Origin: Hyphomicrobiales bacterium
Lineage (GTDB): Bacteria; Pseudomonadota; Alphaproteobacteria; Rhizobiales; Devosiaceae
NCBI GenBank assembly: GCA_004144345.1
Contig: SEEL01000017.1
Location: forward strand, 1 to 64,000
Length of the DNA: 64,000 nt
Direction of reading: 5' to 3'
The position numbers and the translations under genes are program-made. The notes beneath the pieces were generated by a model. It was given only the letters and a program-made list of their open reading frames with translations. It ran no database searches and had not been told where the DNA came from. Shown piece by piece: positions 49,438 through 58,792 of this stretch. Positions within the stretch are counted from its first letter, which is position 1. Each line of letters begins with the position of its first letter.

Positions 49438-49917
49438 CTGCGGGCCTATGTAGGGGAGCGGAGGCACAACGCCTAGCCTGCATCTCACGCCCCCGTTAAC
49501 GACCAGTACAAAATGGGAACGAACAGGGGGAGAATCGGCGGCGAGGCGCCAATGCCGGTTTGTTCCCGACTACATCTGGTGGGTGACCGGAGGTGATTCC
49601 GGCTAGAGCGCCCACAATGGCCCTCGCTTATGACCAAAATTGGCCGCAAGTCGTTCACAGAGCTTAAGATTTCATTGCTTTCGCCGGTTTGTGCCGGTGA
49701 ATCGGACAGGTGTAAACGGGGGGTGAACACCATGATTGCAAAGATAGTTTCGCCGCTCATTTCCACGGCCCCGGCCCACCGGGCCCTCTTCGCTACAAAT
49801 TGTCGAAAAAGCGGTTGACCGTGCCAGAACGGCACGGCCCGAAAATTAAGCTTTCGCTAACCATAAAAATGGCGACGGGGCCATTCCGGCGCTGCCGGCC
49901 GTCCCGCTCGCTCCAGA
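49438..49917. other. 480-base gap between divergent helicase and NmrA-like genes
   Basis: Lower GC than neighbours, likely promoters for both sides. It contains a perfect hairpin CCGTGCC-agaac-GGCACGG (49819-49837) and a possible 28-codon ORF (49732-49818). No RNA gene is recognised. Confidence 0.5.
49732..49818 (+). CDS. Possible 28-residue peptide ORF
   Basis: Reads MIAKIVSPLISTAPAHRAL, then FATNCRKSG and stop. GGGGGGTGA ends 5 bases before the ATG. There is no homologue known to me; it could be a leader peptide or chance. Confidence 0.25.
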   Translation: MIAKIVSPLISTAPAHRALFATNCRKSG

Positions 49918-50562
49918 GTGAACCAAACAGAAGCGAGATATCGATTGGTGCAGCATTCCATCCTGGTGATCGGCGCCGCCGGCAAGAGCGGCGCGCCCGT
50001 GGTCGAACAGGCCATCGCGCGCGGCCACAAGGTCACCGCCTATGTGCGTAGTCCCGAGAAGGCGGCCGGGTTGCCCAAGGCCGCGCGCATCGTCAAGGGC
50101 GACGGGCTCGATGCGGTGGCGCTCGCCGCCGCGATGCCGGGGCACCACACGGTGATCATCACCGCCGGCGGGGTCAAGGACATGGTTTCGGGACCAGTGA
50201 CGCGCAATGCGGTCGCAGCGATGCGCGCGGCGGGTGTCCGCCGCGTGATCCTGCTGTCGGCTTATGGCGTGGGCGACGGCGCGCACGGCCTCTATGGCTT
50301 CGTGATGTCGAACCTCGGCAAGAAGCTGGCTGCCGACAAGATCGCGTCCGAGGCGGCGCTCGAGGGCAGTGGGCTCGACTGGACCGCGGTGCGTGCGCCG
50401 GTCCTCAACGAAGCCCCGGCGACGGGCAAGCTCAAGCATGGCATCGGGGTCAAGCCGAGCGGCTTCAAGGCGATCTCGCGGCAGGATCTGGCGGCCTTCA
50501 TGCTCGACCAGATCGACAGCCCCGCCTATGTGAACAAGAAGCCCGTGGTGTATCGCGACTAG
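49918..50562 (+). CDS. NAD(P)-binding NmrA/SDR-like protein
   Basis: 214 residues. Rossmann turn ILVIGAAGKSGAPVVEQAIARGH near the N-terminus, and conserved VRRVILLSAYGVGDG and DWTAVRAP segments of atypical SDRs (BLVRB/NmrA type). The catalytic Tyr-Lys pair is absent, as in sensor-like members. GTG 49918 is the longest start; TTG 49945 or GTG 49948 would begin nearer the fold. Confidence 0.75.
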   Translation: MNQTEARYRLVQHSILVIGAAGKSGAPVVEQAIARGHKVTAYVRSPEKAAGLPKAARIVKGDGLDAVALAAAMPGHHTVIITAGGVKDMVSGPVTRNAVAAMRAAGVRRVILLSAYGVGDGAHGLYGFVMSNLGKKLAADKIASEAALEGSGLDWTAVRAPVLNEAPATGKLKHGIGVKPSGFKAISRQDLAAFMLDQIDSPAYVNKKPVVYRD

Positions 50563-50564
50563 CG

Positions 50565-51356
50565 CTAGTCGAGCTTGGTCAGCACCATCGAGAGGTCACC
50601 CATCGAGGTGCTGAGCAGCACGCGATAGGGCAGGTAATAGCCGCTGTCCTTGAGCGGGGCGTACCAGATCAGGATCCGGTCTTCCTGCGCCAGCGAGTTG
50701 GTGATCTCCGAGGTGGTGTAGTGCCCGGCGATCGGCTTGTACTTGACGGCGCAGAGCACGACCGGACCCTGATAACCCGTGCGCTTGCTGGTCGCCTCGT
50801 CATCCTTGGCGTAGCTGAAATCGAGATCGAAGCGCTCGACGCCGGTGAAGATGCGGGCGCGATAGTCGCAGAGCGAGCGGTCGAATTTGTTGGCCTTGCG
50901 GAGGAAGGCCGCGAGGAAATCATTGACGCCGCCCAATTGCTTCCGCTCGAGCGGCACGCGGTCGATATTGTTGACGATGGGCGGCTCGATGATGAACGAG
51001 GCGACGTTGCCCTTGTCGTACTGGACGCGGACGTTGAACGTGTCGCCGCTGGCGCGAGTCAGCAGGTCAAAGCTCTCCGAGCGCAGCCCGTCGGCCGCCA
51101 CCACGCCGTTCGAATCCACCTTGGCGGTACCCGAGGCGACCAGCTGGGCGATGCCGCTGACATTGGCGTCGAGCGCCAGATTGTAGGCCTTGCCGTCCTC
51201 GGCGAAGCGGAATTTGGCCGTCGCGACATTGTTTCCGCCCAGCGTCACCACATAGGTAGCGCCGGCTTCGACCGCCGACGCAGCCGTATTGGCGCCCAGA
51301 AGCAGGAGCAGGGCTGCGGGCAGCGCGGAAAGCAGGCGGGAATGGGCCAATCGCAT
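50565..51356 (-). CDS. DUF3108 domain protein, secreted
   Basis: 263 residues. Signal peptide MRLAHSRLLSALPAALLLLLGANTAASA, then a beta-rich DUF3108 domain (VTLGGNNVATAKFRF ... RLYYAP-type end, here ILIWYAPLKDSGYYLPYRV). Envelope protein of unknown function, often next to rpmB in alphaproteobacteria, as here. It lies 2 bases from the convergent NmrA-like gene. Confidence 0.8.
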   Translation of the reverse strand: MRLAHSRLLSALPAALLLLLGANTAASAVEAGATYVVTLGGNNVATAKFRFAEDGKAYNLALDANVSGIAQLVASGTAKVDSNGVVAADGLRSESFDLLTRASGDTFNVRVQYDKGNVASFIIEPPIVNNIDRVPLERKQLGGVNDFLAAFLRKANKFDRSLCDYRARIFTGVERFDLDFSYAKDDEATSKRTGYQGPVVLCAVKYKPIAGHYTTSEITNSLAQEDRILIWYAPLKDSGYYLPYRVLLSTSMGDLSMVLTKLD

Positions 51357-51557
51357 CTCGGGGGCTCGAACAGCCCCGAAGGGGGCGAATCGCGGCAGAC
51401 GCCCAAACTGCCTGCGCCTCATGGCGCTGGCAAGGCGATCGGGGCCCGTTCACTTGACTCCGGCGCCCGGTTTCTCTAGGGAGGCCGCCTCAATCAAGAA
51501 CAGACTACCACCCGTTGCGGAAAATGTTTTCCGCCCAGGGACACCAAGGATAAAGAA

Positions 51558-51845
51558 ATGGCACGTCGTTGCGAACTCACCGGCAAAGGGCCGATGACCG
51601 GTAATAATGTGAGCCACGCGGTCAACCGGACCCGTCGTCGCTTCCTCCCCAATCTGGTGAATGTGTCGCTGCTCTCGGACGCGCTTGGCCGCGCCGTCAA
51701 GCTGCGCATCTCCGCTGCCGCCCTCCGCTCGGTCGAGCATCGCGGCGGTCTCGACGCGTTCCTGCTCAAGGCCGATGACAGCGAGCTGAGCAGCAACGCT
51801 CTGGCGCTGAAGAAGGAAGTCCGGGCCGCGCTCGCCGCCGCCTGA
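51558..51845 (+). CDS. rpmB: 50S ribosomal protein L28
   Basis: 95 residues. [36 protein letters not shown] is the L28 signature. AAGGA lies 7 bases before the ATG. A strong terminator follows, so it is a single-gene transcript. Confidence 0.97.
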   Translation: MARRCELTGKGPMTGNNVSHAVNRTRRRFLPNLVNVSLLSDALGRAVKLRISAAALRSVEHRGGLDAFLLKADDSELSSNALALKKEVRAALAAA

Positions 51846-51869
51846 TCCCTTCGGATCGATGCATTCACG

Positions 51870-51900
51870 ATGCCCGCGTTCGTCGCGGGCATTGCTTTTT
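51870..51900 (+). terminator. Intrinsic terminator of rpmB
   Basis: Perfect 9-bp arms ATGCCCGCG (51870-51878) and CGCGGGCAT (51884-51892) around TTCGT, then TGCTTTTT. Confidence 0.9.
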
Positions 51901-51928
51901 GTGGGGCCCGCAATGGGCTACACTGAGC

Positions 51929-51966
51929 TTCGCGCCGGTCTCATGCCGGAAGGCGAAACAACAAAG
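51929..51966 (+). promoter_or_regulatory. Structured leader of the queuosine-precursor transporter gene
   Basis: TTCGC-g-CCGG-tctcatg-CCGG-aag-GCGAA forms a hairpin, followed by an A-rich tail AACAACAAAGG that contains the ribosome site. A hairpin plus A-rich tail recalls preQ1-I riboswitches, but the loop does not clearly match the conserved pseudoknot pairing. Confidence 0.25.
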
Positions 51967-51973
51967 GTGCGAT

Positions 51974-52618
51974 ATGTTCGCTCGCTTCGCTGCGGCCGTG
52001 GCCGCCATGGTGGTGGTCGTCACTGCCTCCAATATTCTCGTCCAATATCCGGTGGTCGCCGATCTCGGCCCGATCCATCTGGGTGACATCCTCACCTGGG
52101 GCGCCGTCACCTATCCCTTCGCCTTCCTCGTCTCCGATCTGACCAACCGGCATGACGGGCCGCAGCGGGCGCGGCTCGTGGTGCTCATCGGCTTCGTGGT
52201 GGCGCTCGGCATCTCGTTCTTCCTCGCGACGCCGCGCATCGCCATCGCTTCGGGCAGCGCCTTCCTCCTCGGCCAGCTGCTCGACATCGCGGTGTTCCAG
52301 CGGCTGCGCAATCGCTACTGGCTGATCCCGCCGCTCAGCGCCTCGCTGTTCGGCTCCCTCATCGACACGGCGATCTTCTTCAGCCTCGCCTTCGCGCCGA
52401 TGTTCGGCTTCATCGACCTCGCCTTCGGCATGGAGGATGGCTCGCTCGGCTTCGGGGCGCCGTGGCTCGGCATCGGGTCGGAAGTGCCGCTCTGGCTGTC
52501 GCTGGCGACGGGCGATTTCGCGGTGAAGTTCCTTGCCGCGCTGCTGCTGCTCGCACCCTATCGGGTGCTGATGGGCAAGCTCATGCCGTTCCCGGCCAAG
52601 CCTGCTACGGCAGGCTGA
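51974..52618 (+). CDS. Queuosine precursor transporter (YhhQ/VUT family)
   Basis: 214 residues with about six helices. Vut_1/DUF165 features: ASNILVQYPV near the N-terminus, GAVTYPFAFLVSDLTNR and GSAFLLGQLLDIAVF. It imports preQ0/preQ1 for queuosine in tRNA. AAAGGTG precedes ATG 51974. The gluQ product at 8 kb modifies queuosine in tRNA(Asp), a related step. It overlaps the phytase-like gene by 14 bases. Confidence 0.88.
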   Translation: MFARFAAAVAAMVVVVTASNILVQYPVVADLGPIHLGDILTWGAVTYPFAFLVSDLTNRHDGPQRARLVVLIGFVVALGISFFLATPRIAIASGSAFLLGQLLDIAVFQRLRNRYWLIPPLSASLFGSLIDTAIFFSLAFAPMFGFIDLAFGMEDGSLGFGAPWLGIGSEVPLWLSLATGDFAVKFLAALLLLAPYRVLMGKLMPFPAKPATAG

Positions 52619-53591
52619 ACTCCAGCAGCACATTGCGCTGCCAGTCGTTGAAATTGTTGTCCGAGGCGATGACGATGCGCGTCTCGCCCGACGGCGTCAC
52701 ATAGACGGCGACGGCTTCCATATTGTCGATGTCGCCGCCGACGCCTTCGAGCAGCACGTCGCCCTGCAGCGTCGCCTCGGGCTTCACTTCGGCGGCGGGC
52801 ACGCGCACCAGCCGCATGCCGAAGGCGAGGAGCGACACGCCGCGCTCCAGCACCAGCAGATCGCCATCGGGCAGGAAAGCGCAATCGGTCGGGTTGAGGC
52901 CGGGGCCGGGGCGATAGCTCAGCGGCCCCTTGTCGGCATTGCCCAGCATCCAGCCGGCGCGCGTATCGTCGCCGGCGGGCACGCCTTCGGTGATGATCAC
53001 GGTCGAACCCGCCACCGGCGAGGTGTCGGGCGCGATGCACAGCGCTTCGATCGATTCATTGGTGCGGGTGTCGGTCAGCCAGCGCGGGATGCTGATCTCG
53101 CGCGCCGCGCCCACCGGAACGCCGTTCTCCAGCATGAAATCGGCAACGCGGGTCAAATTCTCGAAGCCGACGCGCACGGCGGCGGGCACGCCCTCGCGGC
53201 GCACCACCGACATCGACTCCGCATCGCGTGCAAAGGCGCGGGGCAAATCCACCCCGCCCGAGTTCTTCATCGCGGTGATCGTAGTGCCCACCAGCGACAG
53301 CGGATGATTGTCGGCATCGTAGATCAGCCGGCCGGCGATGAAATTGCCACGGTCGGAGACGGCGACAAGGCCGCCATTGTCATCGACAAAGCCCAGGCCC
53401 GAAATGCCGCCAAAAGTGTCGGCGACGCTCGACAGCTGCAGGCCACCGCGGAACACCAGTCCCTGCACCGGCTCGCCCACGGCGGCGTTCTGGAAACGCG
53501 GCAGCTGTACGGCCGTAACCGTCACCGTCTCGGCCAGCGCCGGTGCCGTCGCCGCCAACGCCAGAGCGAGTGGGGCGAGGGGGCGCAACAT
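52605..53591 (-). CDS. Secreted phytase-like esterase family protein
   Basis: 328 residues. Signal peptide [20 protein letters not shown], then an esterase-like activity of phytase domain: GGISGLGFVDDNGGLVAVSDRG, ESIEALC, FLPDGDLLVLERG, NMEAVAV, VIASDNNFN. A beta-propeller-like metal-dependent fold. The substrate is unknown and periplasmic location is inferred. Its ATG overlaps the cobT stop as TGATG. Confidence 0.82.
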   Translation of the reverse strand: MLRPLAPLALALAATAPALAETVTVTAVQLPRFQNAAVGEPVQGLVFRGGLQLSSVADTFGGISGLGFVDDNGGLVAVSDRGNFIAGRLIYDADNHPLSLVGTTITAMKNSGGVDLPRAFARDAESMSVVRREGVPAAVRVGFENLTRVADFMLENGVPVGAAREISIPRWLTDTRTNESIEALCIAPDTSPVAGSTVIITEGVPAGDDTRAGWMLGNADKGPLSYRPGPGLNPTDCAFLPDGDLLVLERGVSLLAFGMRLVRVPAAEVKPEATLQGDVLLEGVGGDIDNMEAVAVYVTPSGETRIVIASDNNFNDWQRNVLLEFSLP

Positions 53592-55471
53592 CAGCGGTAG
53601 GCCCGGCGCACGTCGGACGGCGGTTCCTCGTCGAACAGCGAGGCCAGCTCGTCGGTCAGCGCGCCGCCCAGTTCCTCGGCATCGAGCAGGGTCACGGCGC
53701 GGCGATAATAGCGCGTCACGTCATGGCCGATGCCGACCGCCACCAGCTGGATCGGCGAGCGCGTCTCGATGTCTTCGATCACCTGGCGCAAATGAGCCTC
53801 AAGGTAATTGCCGGCGTTCACGCTCTGGGTCGAATCGTCCACCGGCGCGCCGTCGGAAATGACCATCAGGATGCGGCGATTTTCGGTCCGCGCCATCAGC
53901 CGCTTGCGCGCCCATTCGAGCGCCTCGCCGTCGATGTTTTCCTTCAGCAGGCCCTCGCGCATCATCAGGCCGAGATTGCGGCGCGCATGGCGCCACGGCT
54001 CGTCGGCCGCTTTGTAGATGATGTGCCGGATGTCGTTGACGCGGCCGGGGCTCGCCGGGCGACCGGCTTCGAGCCAGGCTTCGCGGCTCTTGCCGCCCTT
54101 CCAGGCGCGGGTGGTGAAGCCGAGGATCTCGACCTTGACGCCGCAGCGTTCGAGGGTGCGCGCAAGAATGTCGCCGCAGATCGCGGCAATCGTAATCGGA
54201 CGCCCGCGCATCGAACCGGAATTGTCGATCAGCAGCGTCACCACAGTATCGCGGAAATCGGTATCGCGCTCGACCTTGAAGCTCAGCGCCTGCAACGGAT
54301 CGGTCACCACGCGGGTGAGGCGCGCCGTATCGAGCAGGCCTTCCTCGAGGTCGAATTCCCAGCTGCGCGATTGCTGCGCCATCAGGCGGCGCTGCAGCTT
54401 GTTGGCCAGCCGCGCCACGGCGCCGGCAAGGTTCTCGAGCTGCTTGTCGAGCAGCGCCCGCAACTGGTCGAGTTCCTCGGGCGGGCAAAGCTCGGCCGCC
54501 TTGACGATCTCGTCGAACTTCTGGGTGAAGATCTTGTAGTTGAAGGCGTTGGTGAATTCCTTGGCGTTGTGGCCGGGTGGCGGCAACGGGGCCTCGTCGC
54601 CTGCCTCGCCGGGGGCGTCGTCGTCGGATTCCTGGAAATCCTGCTCGGCGCCGTCGGTCTCGCCGGTCTCGTCGCTCTCGCCCGGGGTCTGATCCTCCTG
54701 AGCGTCGGTATCCTCGTTTTCGCCTTCGCCCTGCTCGGGCGTCTTGTCGTCGTCCTGGCCGCGCTCGGGTTCCTGGTCGTCGCCCATCTCCTCATCCTCG
54801 CCCTCGCCATCGTCGAGGTCACCTTCCGGCACGAGGTTGAGGTCGCGCAGCAGATGCCGCGCGGCGCGGGCGAAGAGATCCTGGTTCTCGAACTGGGTGA
54901 GCAGCGAGGTCAGCGACAGGCTGGCCTTCTGTTCGATCTCCTGCTTCCACAAATCGACAATGGCGTGACCCGAGGGCGGGATAGCGATGCCCGCCAGCCG
55001 CTCGCGGATCAACAGGCCCAGCACTTCGGCAAGTGGAGCGTCGTCCTTGTGGCTGATTTCGGCGAGGTTCGAGCGGAACAGCCGGTCGTCCAGCATTTCG
55101 TGCAGATTGCCCGCCATGCCCGGCATGCGGATGGCGCCCAGTGCCTCGACGCGGGCCTGCTCCAGCGCATCGAACGCAGCGCGGGCCTCGGGCTCGGCCG
55201 GGGCGCGCTTCTTGTGCACATCGGGGTCGTGGCTCGCGAGCCGCATGGCCATCGCATCGCCCTGCCCACGGGCAATGGCGATGTCGCGGCGTGTCGGCAG
55301 CCGCGGCAGATTGGCCAGCCGCGCCTTGTCGGCGGTCAGCAGCGGCCGGTCGGCCGAAAAGCTCACTTCGAGCTCCGGCTTGCCGGCGACTGCACGCACC
55401 GTCGACGTCATGGCGGACTTGAAGACCGCCGTGGTGTCGGGCTTGTTGGGCTTCCGCGGAGGCGTGGCCAT
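53591..55471 (-). CDS. cobT: Aerobic cobaltochelatase subunit CobT
   Basis: 626 residues. N-terminal domain, central highly acidic segment (about 225-300), and C-terminal VWA domain with [13 protein letters not shown]. With CobN and CobS it inserts cobalt into hydrogenobyrinic acid a,c-diamide. It lies 4 bases after cobS. No cobN is in the window. Confidence 0.95.
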   Translation of the reverse strand: MATPPRKPNKPDTTAVFKSAMTSTVRAVAGKPELEVSFSADRPLLTADKARLANLPRLPTRRDIAIARGQGDAMAMRLASHDPDVHKKRAPAEPEARAAFDALEQARVEALGAIRMPGMAGNLHEMLDDRLFRSNLAEISHKDDAPLAEVLGLLIRERLAGIAIPPSGHAIVDLWKQEIEQKASLSLTSLLTQFENQDLFARAARHLLRDLNLVPEGDLDDGEGEDEEMGDDQEPERGQDDDKTPEQGEGENEDTDAQEDQTPGESDETGETDGAEQDFQESDDDAPGEAGDEAPLPPPGHNAKEFTNAFNYKIFTQKFDEIVKAAELCPPEELDQLRALLDKQLENLAGAVARLANKLQRRLMAQQSRSWEFDLEEGLLDTARLTRVVTDPLQALSFKVERDTDFRDTVVTLLIDNSGSMRGRPITIAAICGDILARTLERCGVKVEILGFTTRAWKGGKSREAWLEAGRPASPGRVNDIRHIIYKAADEPWRHARRNLGLMMREGLLKENIDGEALEWARKRLMARTENRRILMVISDGAPVDDSTQSVNAGNYLEAHLRQVIEDIETRSPIQLVAVGIGHDVTRYYRRAVTLLDAEELGGALTDELASLFDEEPPSDVRRAYR

Positions 55472-55475
55472 GTCG

Positions 55476-56453
55476 TTAGGCGGTCACCGCCAGATTGGCC
55501 GCCGATTCCGGCAGATCTTCACCGAACACGCGCTGGTAGAACTCGGCCACCACGGGGCGTTCGAGCTCGTCGCACTTGTTGAGGAAGGTCAGGCGGAAAG
55601 CGAAGCCGACATCACCGAAGATCTGGCTGTTCTCGGCCCAGGTGATCACCGTACGCGGGCTCATCACGGTCGACAAGTCGCCGTTGATGAAGGCCGAACG
55701 CGTCAGATCGGCGAGGCGCACCATGTTGGAGACGAGCTTTTTGCCCTTCTCGTTCTGGTAAGCCTTGGCCTTGGCGAGGACGATGCCCGCTTCCTTCTCA
55801 TGCGGCAGATAGTTCAGCGTGGTGACGATCGACCAGCGGTCCATCTGACCCTGATTGATCTGCTGCGTGCCGTGATAGAGACCCGACGTATCGCCCAGAC
55901 CAATGGTGTTGGTCGTCGCGAACAGGCGGAAGGCCGGGTGCGGGGTGATGACGCGGTTCTGGTCGAGCAGCGTCAGGCGGCCCGAGGCTTCGAGCACGCG
56001 CTGGATCACGAACATCACGTCCGGGCGGCCGGCGTCATATTCGTCGAAGACGAGCGCAATGTTGTTCTGCACGGCCCAGGGCAGGATGCCGTCACGGAAT
56101 TCCGTGATCTGCTTGCCGTCCTTGAGGACGATGGCGTCCTTGCCGACGAGATCGATACGGCTGACATGGGCGTCGAGGTTGACGCGGACCAGCGGCCAGT
56201 TGAGGCGCGCCGCGACCTGCTCGATATGGGTGGATTTGCCGGTGCCGTGATAGCCCTGCACCATGACGCGGCGGTTGAACGCAAAGCCGGCGAGAATGGC
56301 CAGCGTGGTGTTGCGGTCGAACAGATAATCCGGGTCGGTGGGGGGCACATGCGAGTCGGCCTCGGCATAGCCCATTACCTTCATGTCGCTATCGATGCCG
56401 AACGTCTCGCGGACGGAAAATTCCTTGTTCGGCAGGTTCGTCAAATCAGCCAT
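55476..56453 (-). CDS. cobS: Aerobic cobaltochelatase ATPase subunit CobS
   Basis: 325 residues, AAA+ protein of MoxR type. Walker [10 protein letters not shown], Walker [11 protein letters not shown], sensor [14 protein letters not shown]. The N-terminal [21 protein letters not shown] is the CobS start. It drives cobalt insertion with CobT. Confidence 0.95.
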   Translation of the reverse strand: MADLTNLPNKEFSVRETFGIDSDMKVMGYAEADSHVPPTDPDYLFDRNTTLAILAGFAFNRRVMVQGYHGTGKSTHIEQVAARLNWPLVRVNLDAHVSRIDLVGKDAIVLKDGKQITEFRDGILPWAVQNNIALVFDEYDAGRPDVMFVIQRVLEASGRLTLLDQNRVITPHPAFRLFATTNTIGLGDTSGLYHGTQQINQGQMDRWSIVTTLNYLPHEKEAGIVLAKAKAYQNEKGKKLVSNMVRLADLTRSAFINGDLSTVMSPRTVITWAENSQIFGDVGFAFRLTFLNKCDELERPVVAEFYQRVFGEDLPESAANLAVTA

Positions 56454-56672
56454 TTCATGGGACTCTTAGGGAGTTTCGGACAGCCTCGGCTGCCCTCGAG
56501 GATGCGGGCTCTATAGCAGCATCGTCCGGACGAGGGTAGGGGCGCTTTCGCGGCCCGGCCCGGCCCCAATCCACTGCATTCCGGCCGCTTCCGCGGCCCA
56601 CCCTAAATGAGGCGCCCACCGCCACATTGTGGCGTCTATCAGTAGCCGCCCTGATTTGGCGGAGTTGGTTGT

Positions 56673-58097
56673 ATGAGTGAGGCGGCGGCGTTCGAGCTGG
56701 GCGTGGTACGAGGCATCAGCTACGGATTGTTCGGCCCGCCGGGCAGGTTCATGCCGCAGTTGCGGGCGCTGGGCAGCCGGCTGACGCGGGTGTTCCTCAG
56801 CTGGCACCAGATCGAGCCGCAGCCGGGCGTGCATGACTGGAGCGCCGTCGATGCGCTGCTCGGCCAGCTGGAGCCGGGCGATCGGCTCTGGGTCACCGTG
56901 GTCAGCGCCTCGCGCTGGGCCACGCACCAGCCCACCGATTTCCTGCCGGCCTCGCTGCCGCGCGATGCGGGGGCTTATCAGCTGTTCCTCGGCGCGCTGA
57001 TGTCGCGCTGCAACGGCAAGGTGGCGTTCTGGCAATGCAACAACGAGCCGTCCAATCCGGGTCTCTGGTCGGGCAGCGCCGCCGAATATGCGGAGCTTGC
57101 GGCGATCTTTGCGCGCACGGTGCGGCAGGCCGATCCGAAGGCCAGGGTCGTGCTCGGCGGCTGCGGGTTTGATGTGCTCGGCTCGACCGAGGACAGCGAA
57201 CCGCGGCGCTTCTTCGATCAGGTATTGGCCAATGCCGGCGATGCCTTCGACCTGTTCGACGTGCATCTCTACGACGCGCCGCAGCGCATTCCCTCGCATA
57301 TCGAGGATGCCCGCCGCATGATGGCGGCGCATGGAATCGACCGGCCGATCGTGGTCGGCGAATATGGCGGGCCGACTTTGCTCGGCCTGCCCGAACTCGA
57401 CAGCGTCATGCAATCGGTGATGGCCGAAGCCCTCGCCAGTGGCGCGCCCTCGCTCGACAGCGCCGACCTTGCGCAGCAGGAAGAGACGCCCGACCGGCTC
57501 GCCATGCGCGCGCTCTACGCGCAGATGAGCGAATTGCCGCCGGCGCTGCAGATGTTCATGCAGAATTGCCCGCCCATGCTCGAGGCCAAGCGCCATCGCA
57601 TCGCCTGCCGCGAGATCGTGACGCGCAACCTCCTCGCCATGGCGAGCGGGGCGCGGCTGACGCTCGCCTGGAACCTCGCGCCCGAAGTGCCGAACTATCG
57701 CGACCCCTTCAACATGATGGGCTTCCTCTCCGACAAGCTGGCGCTGATGGGCTACAATCATCGCGACGAGATTGCGCGGCGCGAGCCCGCCGCCGAAGCT
57801 TTCGCGCGCTTCGCCGAGCTGATGCGCGATGCGACGGAAGTGCGGCGGCTCGAGACCGATCTGGGCATCGTCGCGATGGAGATCACGCGCGAACGCGGCA
57901 CGCTCTACGCCTTCTGGGCCGAAGCCGATCCCTTTGCCGGCGAGGACGAACTGCCTCGGCTGGTCGAATGGATGTGGACCGAGCCCAGCGCGCAGGTGGT
58001 CGATATTTTCGGCAATGCGCGCGAGATGACGCCTTCGGTCGATCATCTGAGCCTCGGCGTCTCGGTGACGCCGCTGTTCGTGTCGGCGACGCCCTAG
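56673..58097 (+). CDS. Clan GH-A type glycoside hydrolase (cytosolic)
   Basis: 474 residues. TIM barrel with acid/base WQCNNEPSN (about residue 120) and nucleophile VVGEYGGP (about 230), the NEP/E pair of clan GH-A. No signal peptide and no carbohydrate module. Opening GISYGLFGPPGRFMPQLRALG resembles GH39/GH5-like proteins, but the exact family cannot be named. It lies between cobS and the J-domain gene, divergent from cobS. The stop shares CTAG with the next gene. Confidence 0.72.
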   Translation: MSEAAAFELGVVRGISYGLFGPPGRFMPQLRALGSRLTRVFLSWHQIEPQPGVHDWSAVDALLGQLEPGDRLWVTVVSASRWATHQPTDFLPASLPRDAGAYQLFLGALMSRCNGKVAFWQCNNEPSNPGLWSGSAAEYAELAAIFARTVRQADPKARVVLGGCGFDVLGSTEDSEPRRFFDQVLANAGDAFDLFDVHLYDAPQRIPSHIEDARRMMAAHGIDRPIVVGEYGGPTLLGLPELDSVMQSVMAEALASGAPSLDSADLAQQEETPDRLAMRALYAQMSELPPALQMFMQNCPPMLEAKRHRIACREIVTRNLLAMASGARLTLAWNLAPEVPNYRDPFNMMGFLSDKLALMGYNHRDEIARREPAAEAFARFAELMRDATEVRRLETDLGIVAMEITRERGTLYAFWAEADPFAGEDELPRLVEWMWTEPSAQVVDIFGNAREMTPSVDHLSLGVSVTPLFVSATP

Positions 58098-58768
58098 GGC
58101 TTGGTGGCGAGCCAGATGGTGTGGCGGGCGCCCTTGCCGTTGGAGCGCTCCCGCACCGTCTGTTCATCGACGCGGAAGCCGGCATTCGCGAGCCGTCGCG
58201 TGAAGTCCGCATCGGGCTCCGAGGCCCATACGGCCAGCACGCCGCCCGGCTTCAGCGCCGCCTTGGTGACACCGAGGCCCTTGTTGGAATAGAGCCGGTC
58301 GTTCTCGGGCCGGCTCAGCCCGTCCGGGCCATTGTCGACATCGAGCAGGATCGCGTCATAGGTGCCCCTGGCGGCAGCGATCACCGCGCCGACATCGCCC
58401 ACCTTCACCTCTGCCCGGGCGTCGTCGAGGCTGCCGGCGAACAGCCAGTCGAGCGGCCCCTTGGCCCATTCGACCACTTCGGGCACGAGTTCAGCCACGG
58501 TGACGCGCGTCTCGGGCGTGCCGATGGCCAAGGCCTTCCGCAGGGTGAAGCCCATGCCGAGCCCGCCGATCAGCAGATGCGGTTTCGACCGCTTGGCGAT
58601 CTTGTCCCAGCTCAGCGTCGCGAGCGCTTCTTCCGAGCCGCTCATGCGGCTGTTCATCAGCGGGATGCGGCCGGCCATGATGACGAATTCGGTGCCGCGC
58701 TGCATCAGCCGCAATTCACCGCCCCCGCCGGGAACGATCGCCGTACCGAGATGCACCCAGGGCAGCAT
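58094..58768 (-). CDS. Spermidine-synthase-like SAM-binding protein
   Basis: 224 residues. Rossmann methyltransferase-like core: LIGGLGMGFTLRKAL, AELVPEVVEWA, DAILLDVDNGPDG, LKPGGVLAVWAS. It lacks the N-terminal beta domain of true SpeE enzymes, so it may use another acceptor. It starts upstream of the GH gene on the opposite strand and lies just after the J-domain gene. Confidence 0.78.
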   Translation of the reverse strand: MLPWVHLGTAIVPGGGGELRLMQRGTEFVIMAGRIPLMNSRMSGSEEALATLSWDKIAKRSKPHLLIGGLGMGFTLRKALAIGTPETRVTVAELVPEVVEWAKGPLDWLFAGSLDDARAEVKVGDVGAVIAAARGTYDAILLDVDNGPDGLSRPENDRLYSNKGLGVTKAALKPGGVLAVWASEPDADFTRRLANAGFRVDEQTVRERSNGKGARHTIWLATKP

Positions 58769-58792
58769 GCTAGCCTCGTCTGGCTCGCCGGC

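Noticed and set aside
49485-49835. 116-codon minus-strand ORF upstream of the helicase
   Set aside because: No recognisable family, no ribosome site, and composition unlike coding sequence around it.
49819-49837. Ninth H2 copy on the minus strand (CCGTGCC hairpin followed by TCAACCGC)
   Set aside because: The 3' flank is similar but the GCGCTCTG 5' flank is absent, so the match may be chance.
53543-55582. 679-codon plus-strand frame opposite cobT
   Set aside because: High-GC third-position shadow; the minus strand encodes complete CobT with all motifs.
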